Source: Plicaturopsis crispa FD-325 SS-3
Taxonomy: Eukaryota; Basidiomycota; Agaricomycetes; Amylocorticiales; Amylocorticiaceae
Assembly: GCA_000827205.1 (NCBI GenBank)
Contig: KN832556.1
Coordinates: 537,436 to 601,435, forward strand
Reading direction: 5' to 3'
Length of the DNA: 64,000 nucleotides
The notes below the pieces were generated by a model. That model was not told the DNA's origin and did no database searches. It was given only the letters and a program-made list of their open reading frames with translations. Position numbers and translations under genes: made by a program. Position 1 is the first letter of the stretch. The number at the start of each line of letters is the position of its first letter. Below, piece after piece: positions 1-11,344 of this stretch.

Positions 1-489
1 ATCCGCCGAGTTGCCACATACCTTCGTGATGAAGACAGCTATCTTCGTGCATGCGAGGCGCAGGTGCGCCCGTCGAATGCAGCCCTCGCTTACCAGATAT
101 CTGTACATCGTCTAGAACGCGGCCGCTTCAACTCCCACCACGTCCGACGACTCCAGGATATTGCCAAGCTACCTGGATTCAGTGGCACCATCTCCCCTGG
201 CCACAGTGAGGCCACAGGTCCAGGTGAAAGTGCGAGCCGACCATATCCAGTCCCCAGTACGCCGATGCCGGCGTCCCCGATGGCTCTCGACCTGCCGGCA
301 GACGATCCAAGGGTCTCACGCACTAGGAGTAATACCAGAGCGTCGGCACTCGAAGATGTTCCCCCAGATGGCGAGCGGTACGCAACAGACACCCTGGAGG
401 AACTAGAGAGGGACGAGGATGAGGATTCATCAGTTGAAGAGGTGTCTCAAGCGCTGTACACCATCTTACATGTATCAGGCGACGAGTAG
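1..489 (+). CDS. 3' end of an unrecognised protein gene
   Basis: An open frame enters from the left edge in phase with base 1 and ends at the TAG at 487-489, giving about 162 C-terminal residues. The first half is charged and helical-looking (RRVATYLRDEDSYLRA, then AYQISVHRLERGRF and a short LPGFSGTISPG motif). The second half is Ser/Pro-rich and then strongly acidic (EELERDEDEDSSVEE). I do not recognise the family. The frame is open through the whole edge region, so the true start lies outside the window. The low-complexity tail argues for a regulatory or structural protein rather than an enzyme, but that is inference. Confidence 0.5.
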   Translation: MRRVATYLRDEDSYLRACEAQVRPSNAALAYQISVHRLERGRFNSHHVRRLQDIAKLPGFSGTISPGHSEATGPGESASRPYPVPSTPMPASPMALDLPADDPRVSRTRSNTRASALEDVPPDGERYATDTLEELERDEDEDSSVEEVSQALYTILHVSGDE

Positions 490-1181
490 CTGTATGCATG
501 TTACTAGTATAGCATCAGCTCCAAAAACGAACTAAACGCATGTAAATACGGCGGTGTGAATCGAAAAACTGAGCAAAAATCCGTGCTCGTCGTGGAGAAC
601 AGCGAGCTCGCATGTTCAGCGACGGCGACGCCACATGCCACGCGGGCTGATCGGCGCTTGGACGCTACGTGCTCTAGGATTATCTTACAGGGCTATTTCA
701 CGGAATTCTCGCAAGTGTCAGGCCATCGATAACGAGCATTTATTGAAGGAGGCGGTAGATCAGCAAATTTGAGCCGACTTAGCCGTGCGAGACCCCCACG
801 ATAACGCCTCTAACAACACTAGCTATATGGGAGTCACAGGTGGGATTATGATGCAGATATTCCCGGCCGCCGGCGGCCATCTACATATTCAGCCACGGAT
901 CAGATTTCTCGTTGCCTGCAGGTTCTCATTCCCTGGGTGGTCTGAACTGCACCCCAATCGCACCCGACGCATTCTTGTCGATTCCACAGCATCCGGCCGA
1001 GGACGTTCGCCGCATTAAGGAAGTATGTTGATCGTTTTGCACTGCCACCCACATTGGACAGCAGCCGCTACAAGGTTGTGACATCATGTCCTTGACAAGT
1101 CCTTGACGGAGAACCTTTAAAGGGCAGTGAATACACGGAGAATGGCTACCACCTTCACGCGCCTGCTCCTTTTTCTCCAAC
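490..1181. other. intergenic, beta-mannosidase promoter side
   Basis: No convincing gene was seen. The last 100 bases before the mannosidase start hold a TTTAAA-like sequence near 1116 that could act as a core promoter element. Short frames here have no recognisable motif. Confidence 0.4.
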
Positions 1182-4100
1182 ATGTTGCGGTCTTTATACC
1201 GCGCCATACTCACATTCTCTCTCCCGGTGCTCGGGCTTGCGCAGAGTTTTCCCCTTTCAGAATTGCAGTGGACACTGAAGAATAGAAATGGATCTATCAG
1301 TGTTCCCGGGTACGTTCCCTCCCAGACGCACTTGGATTTGTGGAGCGCCGGTGTCATCGACGACCCTTTACGAGGCATCAACGGTAAGCACGACATAATT
1401 CACCTCTGGAAACGACGCCGCGACGCTTACGACGCGGTAGATTTCACGGAGAGGTGGATAGCCGATGACGACTGGACGTATACTGCTGACTTGTCTCCCT
1501 TCCTCGACAAGCGCGCGCAGAATACCTCAGAAAAGACTCTTCTGGTGTTCTATGGGCTTGACACCGTCGCAAACATTGTATGCCGTGTTTCCACATAGCC
1601 CCAACAAATTATTGATTGTTTTCATTTCAGACTCTTGCTGGCCATCCGGTCGCCTGGGTCAACAATCAATTCCAGCAGCACATCTTCGACGTGTCCAGCA
1701 TCCTTGCGTCACCTGTACAAGGCAACAAGAACTTGACTGTCGCGTTCGAGTCCGCCTGGCACTACGGGCAAAACGTTTCGTCCCGGCCTGACGCAGAATT
1801 CGATCTTATCGACCCGTTGGACTCTGTAAGCGTCCTCCTAGGAACAAATTTTAACACTCGACTCATCGTATTCCACTAGTTCGAGTATCCTGCCGTTCGT
1901 CAATGGGTTCGAAAGACTTCTTCAGACTTCGGATGGGATTGGGTATGTCTGACATGTCGTTTAGGTCAATACTTCCAAGCTGAGACGCTTCTAATTCCAG
2001 GGTCCAGCGTTCCTCCCAAGTGGAATATTCAAGCCCGCATATTTCGTTACTCTACCGAGCGCAAACTCTACAAACGCAACGATTGAGACAGCGACGCCTC
2101 CGCTTTCCCCCTCTGGTTCCGAGGCTGCGACGCCTTCTCCAGTGTTTATCGATGAATTTTCGCTCGATATCTATAAGCATGGGCAGTCCTTTGCGAGTCC
2201 CCCGGTCGAAACCGCGGACTGGGTAGTCAATGTCACGTTCTTCATGCGCTCCGCAGCTTCCTGGGATGCGCCGAAGCTCTCGCTTGCGTTCCCTGAGCTC
2301 GGGCTGCACACCCAGTTCCAGCTTCCCTCTATCAAGGAAAGCACGGTGCAGTCGACTCGAGTGAGCGTCAACTGGACTTTCCCGGACGGCGCTGTGAAGC
2401 AGCGGTGGTTCCCCCACACCCTCGGAATGCCCAAGCTATACAATCTCACCACCTCGCTCCAACTCGATGGTGGCAAGAAAGCATCGCATTCAGCGAATTC
2501 CGTCAGCTTCAATACTACCACTGGATTCCGAACGGTCACATTGGTCCAGACGCCGTATTCCAAGAAAGACGTGGAGGAGCGCGGGATCACTCCGGGAGAT
2601 AACTGGCATTTCGAGGTCAATGGCGTCGCGTTCTACACGAAAGGCACTAACGTTGTCCCTTTCGATCCGTTCTACGCGCGTATTGACCCGGACAAAGTGC
2701 GGTGGGTGCTGGAAAGTGCCAAGAAGACCGGCCAGAACATGGTCAGTGCCCTTTTCTTACGTGAGATACAAGAGTCTCATCTCTTCCCCTCAGCTGCGTG
2801 TCTGGGGTGGCGGTATTTACCAGCCTTCAGAGGCCAACGTAGCCGGCGGAGGGTACGACTTCTACTCTCTGTGCGACGAGCTCGGCATTCTGGCGTGGTC
2901 CGAGTTCATCTTCGCGGACGCTCTCTACCCCGTCAATGACTGGTTTCTCGCCACCGTCGAGCCCGAAATACGGCAGAATGTCCGCAGGGTCAACAGGCAT
3001 CCTAGCAATGTCCAATGGGCGGGCGGTAACGAGAACGAGGGAATTGTGCTGCAGGTTGCCGCCTCGGGGCTACCCAACGCCACCATCTACGTAGACGAGG
3101 TGAGCGGCTCCGCCATTGATTGCACATGCCTCGTCCTGACGCCTCCATAGTTCGAGAAGCTATACAAGGATTTCTTGCACGACATCGTCGTTTCGGAAAC
3201 CCATTCGGTCAGTCCTTCTTTAACCCGCACGAATCATGTGTTATTGAACAACCCGATTCAGGTGGCATACACGGATTGTTCGACGACCAACGGTGTGCTA
3301 AGTCTCGATCCGTATGTGCTGAGATACGCCAACGCTACTCCAGGCGAAATCTACGGGAATACCGGTCAGTAATACTTTCTACGGATGGACGGGGACGCTC
3401 ACTGCCGGGGTAGAGCGATACAATTACGACGCGTCTCAAGCGTTCAATCTTAGTACATTCCCAGTGTCTCGGTATGCTTTATCTCGCCATCCTCATGGCG
3501 CCATACACTGACTTACTGTATCTTACTCTGTAGATTCGTCAATGAATTCGGGTACGCATCTCTTTCGCACAACGAATAGTAGACGCCGGAGAGCCGATCG
3601 CTGACTTTTCATCCGCAGATTCCATTCCATGCCCTCGATCTATAGCTGGGCTGAAGTCCTCGAGCACCCAGAAGACTACAGCTTCAATTCATCAGCGGTC
3701 GCCGCCCGCGACCACCACCCAGCCGCCGGAAACCTCTCATACCCAAACCCCAACGCGCCCGCGGGCCAATTCCAGATGACCAGCGCCGTCGAGCTCTGGC
3801 TGCCCACGCCCTCAACAAACGACTCCTACAGCACCTTTGCGCAGTGGTGCTGGAGCACGCAGGTCTTCCAGTCCATGACGACCGTGGCGCAGATCGCGTG
3901 GTACCGCCGCGGCGCGGGGCGCGGCGAGAACAACCTCGGCAGCCTCGTGTGGCAGCTCAACGACGTCTGGCAGGGCATCAGCTGGTCCGCGATTGAGTAC
4001 TCCGGGCGCTGGAAGGTGATGCAGTATGGCATTGCTGGCGCGTACGCGCCGGTGATTATTAGTCCGTTTTGGTACCCCGGCAACGAGACGCTCGAGGTGG

Positions 4101-4770
4101 TGGTGACGTCCGACGAGTTGGTGGCGACGCACGGGTCGGCGCAGCTGACGTGGTACGACTGGCTTGGGACGCCGCTGAACAGCAGCATCCATGACTTCAC
4201 CGTCCCGGCCTTGAATAATTCCGTGATTTACAAGCAATCCGGCCTCAGTACCATCCTTCCGACTGGCAAAAATGCGAGCGAGGTGTGGCTGCATCTGAAC
4301 GTTACCGCGGAGGTGAAGGGGAACGTGACGGTCGTGAATGAGCAATATGTACGTTTCCCCTCTATGGCACGGGGCGAGCATGAAGTTTTCTGACGTATTG
4401 GTGCGCAGTTCACGCCCACCTCACTTGCCAATGCCACCCTCGTGGATCCCAAGATCAACTTGACCGCCACTAGTGACTTGAGTTTCACCCTGTCTGCGCG
4501 GGGCGGCGTTGCGCCGTGGACATGGCTCGACCACCCGGCCGGGACTGTGGGGTACTTCGTCGACAATGCCACCGGTTTGCCGTCCAATGGCTTCTACCTG
4601 ATTCCTGGCAGTGACCGCACATGTACGTCTGCTTTCATATATTGCTCGCTCCTCCACAGTGGCTGACGCGTGCGCAACAAGTGAACTTTGTTCTGGATAA
4701 CGCGACGTCGTCCGCTGCCGCCGATCCCTCGCAGTTTGTGGTCAGGTCCTTATGGAACAGTACGCACTAG
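1182..4770 (+). CDS. secreted beta-mannosidase (GH2), intact copy
   Basis: Exo-acting glycoside hydrolase family 2 enzyme that removes terminal beta-mannosyl residues from mannan oligosaccharides and N-glycan cores. A signal peptide (MLRSLYRAILTFSLPVLGLA) points to secretion, and many N-x-S/T sites fit a glycoprotein. I read 13 exons with GT-AG introns; their lengths sum to 2913 nt, 970 residues, normal for the fungal family. The GH2 acid/base glutamate lies in NVQWAGGNENEG (exon 6). The nucleophile glutamate is in FVNEFGFHSMPS, which is split over exons 10 and 11. The C terminus (FVVRSLWNSTH) ends at the TAG at 4768. A second copy lies tail to tail at 15358-11345. Family assignment is firm; individual splice sites were chosen by frame continuity and comparison between the two copies. 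Confidence 0.95.
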
Positions 4771-5836
4771 TAGCCAGAGGATCCGAGGACTACTATCTAC
4801 ATTCTTTTAGTTGATTACCATTCCTTTATCCTTACTTTACAGTAAGCCACCGCGTTATAACTTACATCAGGACGTTGTTCAGAGTTGGGCAGTGCGACGA
4901 CAAATCAATTTGGGCTGCAGTCCCAAAGCTCGGGTGAGGTCTTCCGCCTTTTGAGCCTGGGGTACACGGTCTTGCGAGACAGGCATTAAAGAGCTCATCC
5001 AGGATAGAGCTAGTGGCAGCGACCTGTCAGTACGGATTGTCCGCAAGACTCGGTGTAGGCAATAGTAAATCACAGCAGGATATTATATTGGCATGGTGTT
5101 TACATGCACACTGCGAATAAGTAAGTACCTCGAGGCCTCCAGGGATCAAATACGACTGGCGTCAATACATTAATGCATTGCATTGATTAGCTAGTGACCT
5201 TCCTTCAAAAGGACCGAAATGAACACTAGAAAAAATCCAGTCGGCCGATGAATCGATGACAAGAAACCGAGAACCACCTAGGTTTCGCCGCGGTCAACGT
5301 ACTTCCTACGAGGAATGCTTGGCAAAGAAATCGATCATTCTATGGAGGGGATGGCAGAGGACGCGCAGCTGCAGCGTGGGGACTAGGAATGCATAGTAGG
5401 CGCACAGCTTTGGGGGTGCGTGTTCGCGAAGATGGGGATATGGGGGGCCATCGTGGTCCAGACGGGTCTGTGTCCGTCGTTCCTGCATTCTCGCACCTCC
5501 AATAGTCAAATAGTCGTGTATCAGGACGCCGGTGGGAACCACGACGAAGAGACGCGTTTGTCAGCGTGCAGGCTATCAAACCGTGTATACTTGTCAATGC
5601 ACACTTCTCTGCGGATATATAAGGAGGATTGGCGTACTGACCTGGAAAGCTTCAAGAAGTCCACAGCAGAGCCAATAGCGATGACGATTTCACGAAGGAC
5701 GAAGGACAAAGACCTTCTGCGCAATGTGCTTTCCAGATTTGACTGCGTCCAGACATCGCGAAGGAGGGCCCCATATTGTGAATGTATTGCGTTGAGTAGC
5801 CGTGCGTCGTCTGCCGCGAGCCTATACCATCGCAAT

Positions 5837-5935
5837 GTGCATTTTGACGCCACCGTGCACATTCTTGTGACACCGTGCACATTCTGGTGCCTCCAAGCAG
5901 ATTCTGGCGCCACTGAGCATGCTCTGGGGGAGTGG
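5837..5935. repeat. 20-bp minisatellite, about five degenerate copies
   Basis: Units of the type GTGCACATTCTGGTGCCTCC follow one another with a 20-base period from about 5837. The first unit is two bases short and the last two units are diverged. No function is suggested. Confidence 0.65.
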
Positions 5936-6130
5936 GAAACTGCTCACTTGCCTATTCATAGCACACGCAGGGGGAAAGACAGACGAAACTTGCGATCGCC
6001 CGGCCACGGCGTCAGCGATGATCACCAAGGTTTGACACCCATGGTCGCCGGTGGGAACCGTGATGCACACTGTTGGGTGCTCGCCGCTAGTCGTTGGCCG
6101 CGACGGAAACACTGCTGAATGTTGAACCGG

Positions 6131-6139
6131 GGTTCAACG
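6131..6139. repeat. 9-bp target-site duplication, left
   Basis: GGTTCAACG directly precedes the foldback element and recurs exactly at 6895-6903, directly after its other end. Confidence 0.85.
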
Positions 6140-6894
6140 CAGGCTCCTAACCACCCGGCCTTGGGAGTTGTGAAATAAATTCTAAGTCGACATTCACTCT
6201 GACAGCCACTTTCGGCGCTATCCGAAAATCACATGACTTAATTCAAACTCAGCAACTCTAATCCATTCACAACTCCCAAGGCCGGCTGGCACTCAATGTA
6301 AGGTCCCACGCCACAGCCCCTTGCCGCGACACGACGAACGCGCGCCACAGGCCAGCCACCGTCGCGCTCGACACCGTTGGGCCCTCGAGTGGTGCCTCTG
6401 GCATGCTAGATAAACTGATTGTGTGTTAGGTCTGCTAATAAGAATCGTCTTACTGCAGAATAAGGGTTTAAAGCGAAATGGTTACTTTAAAATTGAGCTT
6501 CCATGGACCTGTGGCTGAGCATGCATTGCAGGAGAGGCTCTTGCAGCACAGAAATCTCACTGCCTCGACTTATTCCTCCTAGATATTGAAGAGGGAGAGC
6601 TTTCCAGTACATAACGAGCAATAATTTGAGATATAGGTCGACAATCCGACGGCCCAACGGTGTCGAGCGCGACGGTGGCTGGCCTGTGGCGCGCGTTCGT
6701 CGTGTCGCGGCAAGGGGCTGTGGCGTGGGACCTTACATTGAGTGCCAGCCGGCCTTGGGAGTTGTGAATGGATTAGAGTTGCTGAGTTTGAATTAAGTCA
6801 TGTGATTTTCGGATAGCGCCGAAAGTGGCTGTCAGAGTGAATGTCGACTTAGAATTTATTTCACAACTCCCAAGGCCGGGTGGTTAGGAGCCTG
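6140..6894. mobile_element. foldback MITE with perfect 244-bp inverted arms
   Basis: The arms 6140-6383 and 6651-6894 are, as far as I can compare by eye, identical reverse complements over all 244 bases. They begin CAGGCTCCTAACCACC and are separated by a 267-bp non-coding spacer. A 9-bp duplication (GGTTCAACG) flanks the element. No transposase frame is present, so it is non-autonomous. A 9-bp duplication with long arms fits Mutator-like elements best. The terminal CAGG could also suggest a hAT, but those duplicate 8 bp. Arm identity implies recent insertion or ongoing correction between the arms. Confidence 0.88.
6155..6285. repeat. inverted 20-mers nested inside the left foldback arm
   Basis: CCGGCCTTGGGAGTTGTGAA at 6155-6174 returns as its reverse complement at 6266-6285. 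The right arm holds the mirror pair, so the element contains four copies of this 20-mer in alternating orientation. It can therefore fold both as one large hairpin and as two small ones. Confidence 0.8.
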
Positions 6895-6903
6895 GGTTCA
6901 ACG
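6895..6903. repeat. 9-bp target-site duplication, right
   Basis: GGTTCAACG directly follows the end of the foldback element and matches 6131-6139. Confidence 0.85.
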
Positions 6904-8505
6904 CTGAACAAAGCGGAAATATCACATCGAGGGATGACGCTGATCAATAATGATTGGGTGATCGTGTAGCGTTGATCGTACTCACCATTACATATGTAGC
7001 AGGACATCGTCCGTTCACGGGAAGGGCGTAAAAACGGGGGCTTCGATGCGGGGTAGAAAGACATAGAATGAGTGCCTTGTCAATCTACCCCGCAGATTGT
7101 GGTGCACTGGATGGGTCTGGATTCTGGAGGCCAAGATATGGAGGAGTGCATTCGCAGCCCGGGAGATACATTCCGGGTGCCTGTACACTGCACAGTGCCT
7201 GCGTGATCACGGCAAGGGCACTTGACGTACCTTGTTCACCACGGGATCTACCAGCAGCTGTGTCAGACTGCATAGTAAGGCCATTCCGATTGCTTGCGAA
7301 ATGGCCGATCGACGGACGTACAATTGGACAAGGTGACCTGCACTTGAGACATTTGAGCTCGCCCGTCAGGATGCGCAGCACTGCAGCCTGAGCAAGTGAC
7401 GCGTTGAGGAGAACCAGGTGACTTGCGAGACATTTGCTGCTCACGCCGTCGGCGCGCGTCTATTTTACCCCTCGCCGTCACTGAAGCTCGTTGGAGCGGA
7501 ACCGTCTCCCGTAGAACATGAAGCTCGTTCGGAATCCGGTCATCATCATTGGGCTGCATTCGATGTATTCTGTTTACCGCTGGCCTGAGTTCGTCGTGGT
7601 CTTTTTGCTGTGCTCCGTATTAGCGCGTGACAATGTCGACGTCTGGAAGCTGGCCAGACCGGTCATAGCGGTGCACTCGGATTGCGCGCATGGATATGGC
7701 ATGGAAACACGGAAAAAAGTGGAGGAAATCGCATGGGGCTGTCGCCGTTGCCACCAAGTCGCCACCGCCCTCGACGGCATGGAGCTGGTCGTCGAGCACA
7801 TTGTCGAAACCCGGCGGATGCAAAAATGAAAGGTCCCGGATCCGGCCGTAATCCATTAAAGTTTTTACGTGACTATTGACGACGCGGAGGTATTATACCA
7901 AATGGGGTGTTCCGGGCGCGTGGGATGCTGTAACGGGGGCATATCTTCCATCGCGGATCTCGTTTCCGCCTCGACCTGGATAATATTATTATTTTGTGGC
8001 ATTTTCAGTGAATTTCTGCGCGATTTATTCTGGAGCTTTGCGAGACCTAAAGGTGCGTGTATTCTCCTACAGGCTACGGCTAAAACGACGCAGGACGCCA
8101 CCAACTTTTTCTGTTATGTACACAGTACAGCAGCGTCAGCGATGAAATCACAGATAAATCTGGAAATACACGTGTCGAGCGATGCCGACCCCAGAAATTG
8201 TGGCAAGGGCCATCCCCGGGGCCATTATTATATTTTACCACGAAACAAGAATTACAGCCGTCTCCCTCCTTTCCTACCTACCGCCACAACAGCGTCAAGA
8301 CCGGTCAAGACTCAGCTTTTGTTTTCCATCTGTTGTACTTTCCTAGCAGCACCAGCAGAAAGTCTTCGAAGAACTGCTGTCTTTTGTACACCGAGGACCG
8401 TCCGAAACCGACAGACACGCAGCAGCGTTGTATCCGATTTTACTTATATAGCCGTCAAACACACCCTGCCTCGTGTATACAGCGTGCCCAGCTATATTAC
8501 GAGCC
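6904..8505. other. intergenic, no supported gene
   Basis: Several open frames of 60-120 codons occur on both strands (for example 7518-7829 plus). None has a domain, and they overlap antisense frames of equal length. 8250-8505 is pyrimidine-rich and probably the promoter and 5' leader of the next gene. A short minus-strand model starting near 7060 and reaching the foldback target site is treated under findings. Confidence 0.4.
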
Positions 8506-10003
8506 ATGTTCAACACGAACACGAACACGGCACGCCGGTCCAGCCAAGCAGCCCCAGCGACGCCCTCGCCTGCTGCAGGACGCGTGAAGGCCATCACCCA
8601 CGCGCACCAGCTACAAAACTCCCGTATGTTTTTCCGTCTTTCTTTCTTTTCTTCCTACTTTTCCATTCCACTGTTCTCCCCGTCTCCTCGAGTACAGTGC
8701 GTTGACCTGTACCACTATCCTAGAACGCTCTCCGCCGTCGCCAACACCCGTTCGCAGACGCGCTCACGGCCATCGACACACCCAGTCCCTGGGCACGACC
8801 CCTTTACGATCCAAACCGACAACAACACCGCACACGCCACCCCGTGTGCCGACGACCCTCCGCCCGCGTACACCTCCCCCGCGTGCCTCGACAGGCCCGC
8901 ACACGCCCCTCTCGCATCGCAAACACCACCGCGCCGCCTCTGCCGCGTTCGCATTTACGACTCCTCCGCCCCACCTGTGCACCCCACCGCGCGCAGCTGC
9001 TACACTCGCCATGTCCATCCCTATACATGCACCCGCGCCGTCGTCCTCTGCCACACCGCCGTCGCCGTACGCTCACGTGCGCCCGTTGTCGCCGTACCGC
9101 CCGCCGTCCCGTAGCGAGCAGCTCCTCCGCTCCACACTTGCGCGTGCACGTGTGTACGACGAGGGCGAGGGGCGCGGGGTGGAGGCAGTAGAGGATGACG
9201 ATGACGAGGAGCCCTGGATGCGGGGCACGTTCCTCTTCCGCAGCGCGTTGGCGAACTCGAACTGCACCATGCTGCCACCCCCTAACGGGAAGCACCATGA
9301 TAAGCAGGAGTACTTCCGAGCACCAGCCACACCGCGTCGGCACTCCCACTCCCACTCGCATTCTGTATCGAGCCAGGTAAGCGCCCCCGGCGCACCGGGA
9401 CGCAGCAGGAGCCACACGAGTACAGACTCGGCGCCACACGAGGTTGTTTTGAAGGCCCGCCTCGAGGCTGTTCTCGCCGGTGCGCGCCGAAGCCGCAGCA
9501 GGAGCCACAGCTCGGGGAAGAGCAGACAGGACAGCAGATCCCTCGAGGTACGCCGCACCCCCTTTTTTGCTGCTCCTGCTTCAACCTCTGACTTTCTCTT
9601 TGCACGTACGTAGAGCACCAGCTCGTGTGATGAGGGGTGCTCGGAGCGCTCGGACGGTTTCTCGCCGCTGACGCCGCCACCTACACCGCCTGCACGGAAA
9701 CACGCACTGTACACGCCCTCGCAATCGCACTCGCGCTCGTCTACCTCCGACGCCCAGGACCCGCGAAAACCGCGCCAATACGCATCCTTACCGCCAACGC
9801 CCTCCTCCACTGCATCCTCGCGCGTGCAGCAGCGCACGCCGTCTTCGCCGACGTTCGACGCCCAGCTCGCGTCGCAGCACGCGCGGCAGATGACGGGCTA
9901 CGTCTCGTTCGCATGCGTCGCTGGGCTCGGCGCGCCGCCGGAGGACGAGGACGAGGAGGACGCGCACGAGGGGCGGCGGTGGTTCGCGTGGGTGCGCCGG
10001 TGA
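8506..10003 (+). CDS. low-complexity Ser/Pro/Arg-rich hypothetical protein
   Basis: Three exons fit together in frame: 8506-8623, 8724-9547 and 9614-10003, giving 443 residues. The start is the ATG of MFNTNTNTARRSS. The sequence is Pro/Thr/Arg-rich at first, then has an acidic patch (EDDDDEEPWMRGTF), an HSHSHSHSVSS run, SR-type dipeptides (RRSRSRSHSS) and a Pro/Ser-rich C-terminal third with PLTPPPTPP. The tail is acidic and ends EGRRWFAWVRR. I recognise no enzyme domain. The short ordered-looking piece around GTFLFRSALANSNC may be the conserved core. Long antisense frames over this GC-rich stretch are composition shadows. The protein is probably disordered and phosphorylated; its function is unknown. 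Confidence 0.6.
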
Positions 10004-11344
10004 GCGGGTGCAGCAGTGATGTTGTGCTGCGAGATTCCTGTTGTGTGTCTTGTTTACTCGCTATGCTATCCTGTTTTGCTTGTTTTTCTTATGCTGTCAT
10101 CGACATACGTGAGTGCCTTCGGTATGGACACTGCATCGCGGCGTGTGCTGACGAATTGGCCACTTGCATAGGTGTTCACTGCCTGCTTGCCATCTGTGCT
10201 ATAGACCAACCACCACACCACCACTACATACTACGTGTCAAAATGCATGGTTCCCTGCATAACTTATGACACGCCTACGCCCTCGCACGATTTCTTCAAG
10301 TTCTCACCACCTACATGCGGCTGTCTCGACGACGGCGCATACGTCAGGACGACCGCGACTTTTACATTTCTACACCTAACGACCTCGACGGTTCCACACA
10401 CTAGTAGTACTACGGGCCTCCACTACACAGTGCTACTACACATGCGCAATATATACGACATTTTACTCCCTGCGGTGTGGATGCGATGAGGATGAGGATG
10501 AGGATGAGGCGCTACGGGTGCAGGCTTCTGGCACTCCTGGCACTGGGCGTCGAGCGGTGCCTCGACCGGTCGGGAGTACTGCTCCGCCTAGTGCACGCCA
10601 GCGCTCCGTGCGGACGTGGACTGCTCCGGACGACGACTATGCTCCGCCGTTTAGACGTCGAGTGCGTTTCGCTAGCTAATTAGATGCTATGTTTTGCTTC
10701 ACTTCATACACAAGTGGGAGCGGACACTACTTTCCTCGGGCTCTCGGTCTACTGTTTCCTGGGACTACAATGCTATGTTTGTGCTCTACCTGTATGCCAT
10801 TTACTGGGGATTGAGGGCGTTGAATATTGACGCCTATAGACGCCTACCAATAGTACCATGGGTTTTTCTGATTTGTGGCGGCCCGGCAGTGGAAGTGGTT
10901 CTTGCCACAACTTCTTGGGTATCGGATCGTCTCTGCGACACTTATCGATGAGTGTTCGGACGCTGTGAAGTCGTCGTAAGAATCCAGGGCATGGAGATCA
11001 CCGGGGGCGAGTGCGCAGGATCGATGCTGTGTGCACCCCAGAAATACTGGGACCTGCATGTACGCGGGGGCAGTGATATCGATAATTGAAGCGAGTCTGG
11101 GCGTTCTGCCAGTGCACTGGTTCTACACTGCCCGGACCATTTCGCTAGCAAACGGTCAGAGTAAGGGGAAGCCTGGAGAAACACGTACGCGAGGCGATTG
11201 AGCGAGATCAATGAAATCAATGGGTTCTCGTACGTGGCCCAGGTCCAACCAAGTGCAAGTGTTTGATTTCAGTGTACAGAAGCATACCCGTACACGTCTG
11301 GAGTACAGCAGTATATTATTAATGGCATGTATTCTCGTGTACGG
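10004..11344. other. intergenic between convergent genes
   Basis: Contains a short GAGGAT microsatellite near 10488-10510. No gene is supported; short frames on both strands lack motifs. Confidence 0.4.

Larger units (their letters stand above)
4771..6139. other. intergenic with a minisatellite, no supported gene
   Basis: This gap follows the mannosidase and runs to the foldback element. Open frames on both strands around 5420-6118 overlap each other, lack domains and partly consist of the 20-bp repeat array, so I do not call a gene. Confidence 0.4.

Noticed and set aside
5420-6118. 232-codon plus-strand frame
   Set aside because: Partly built of the 20-bp minisatellite, overlapped by antisense frames, no motif, and ends just before the foldback element.
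9073-9837. 254-codon minus-strand frame
   Set aside because: Antisense of the GC-rich low-complexity gene; the sense model joins three exons with consensus splice sites.
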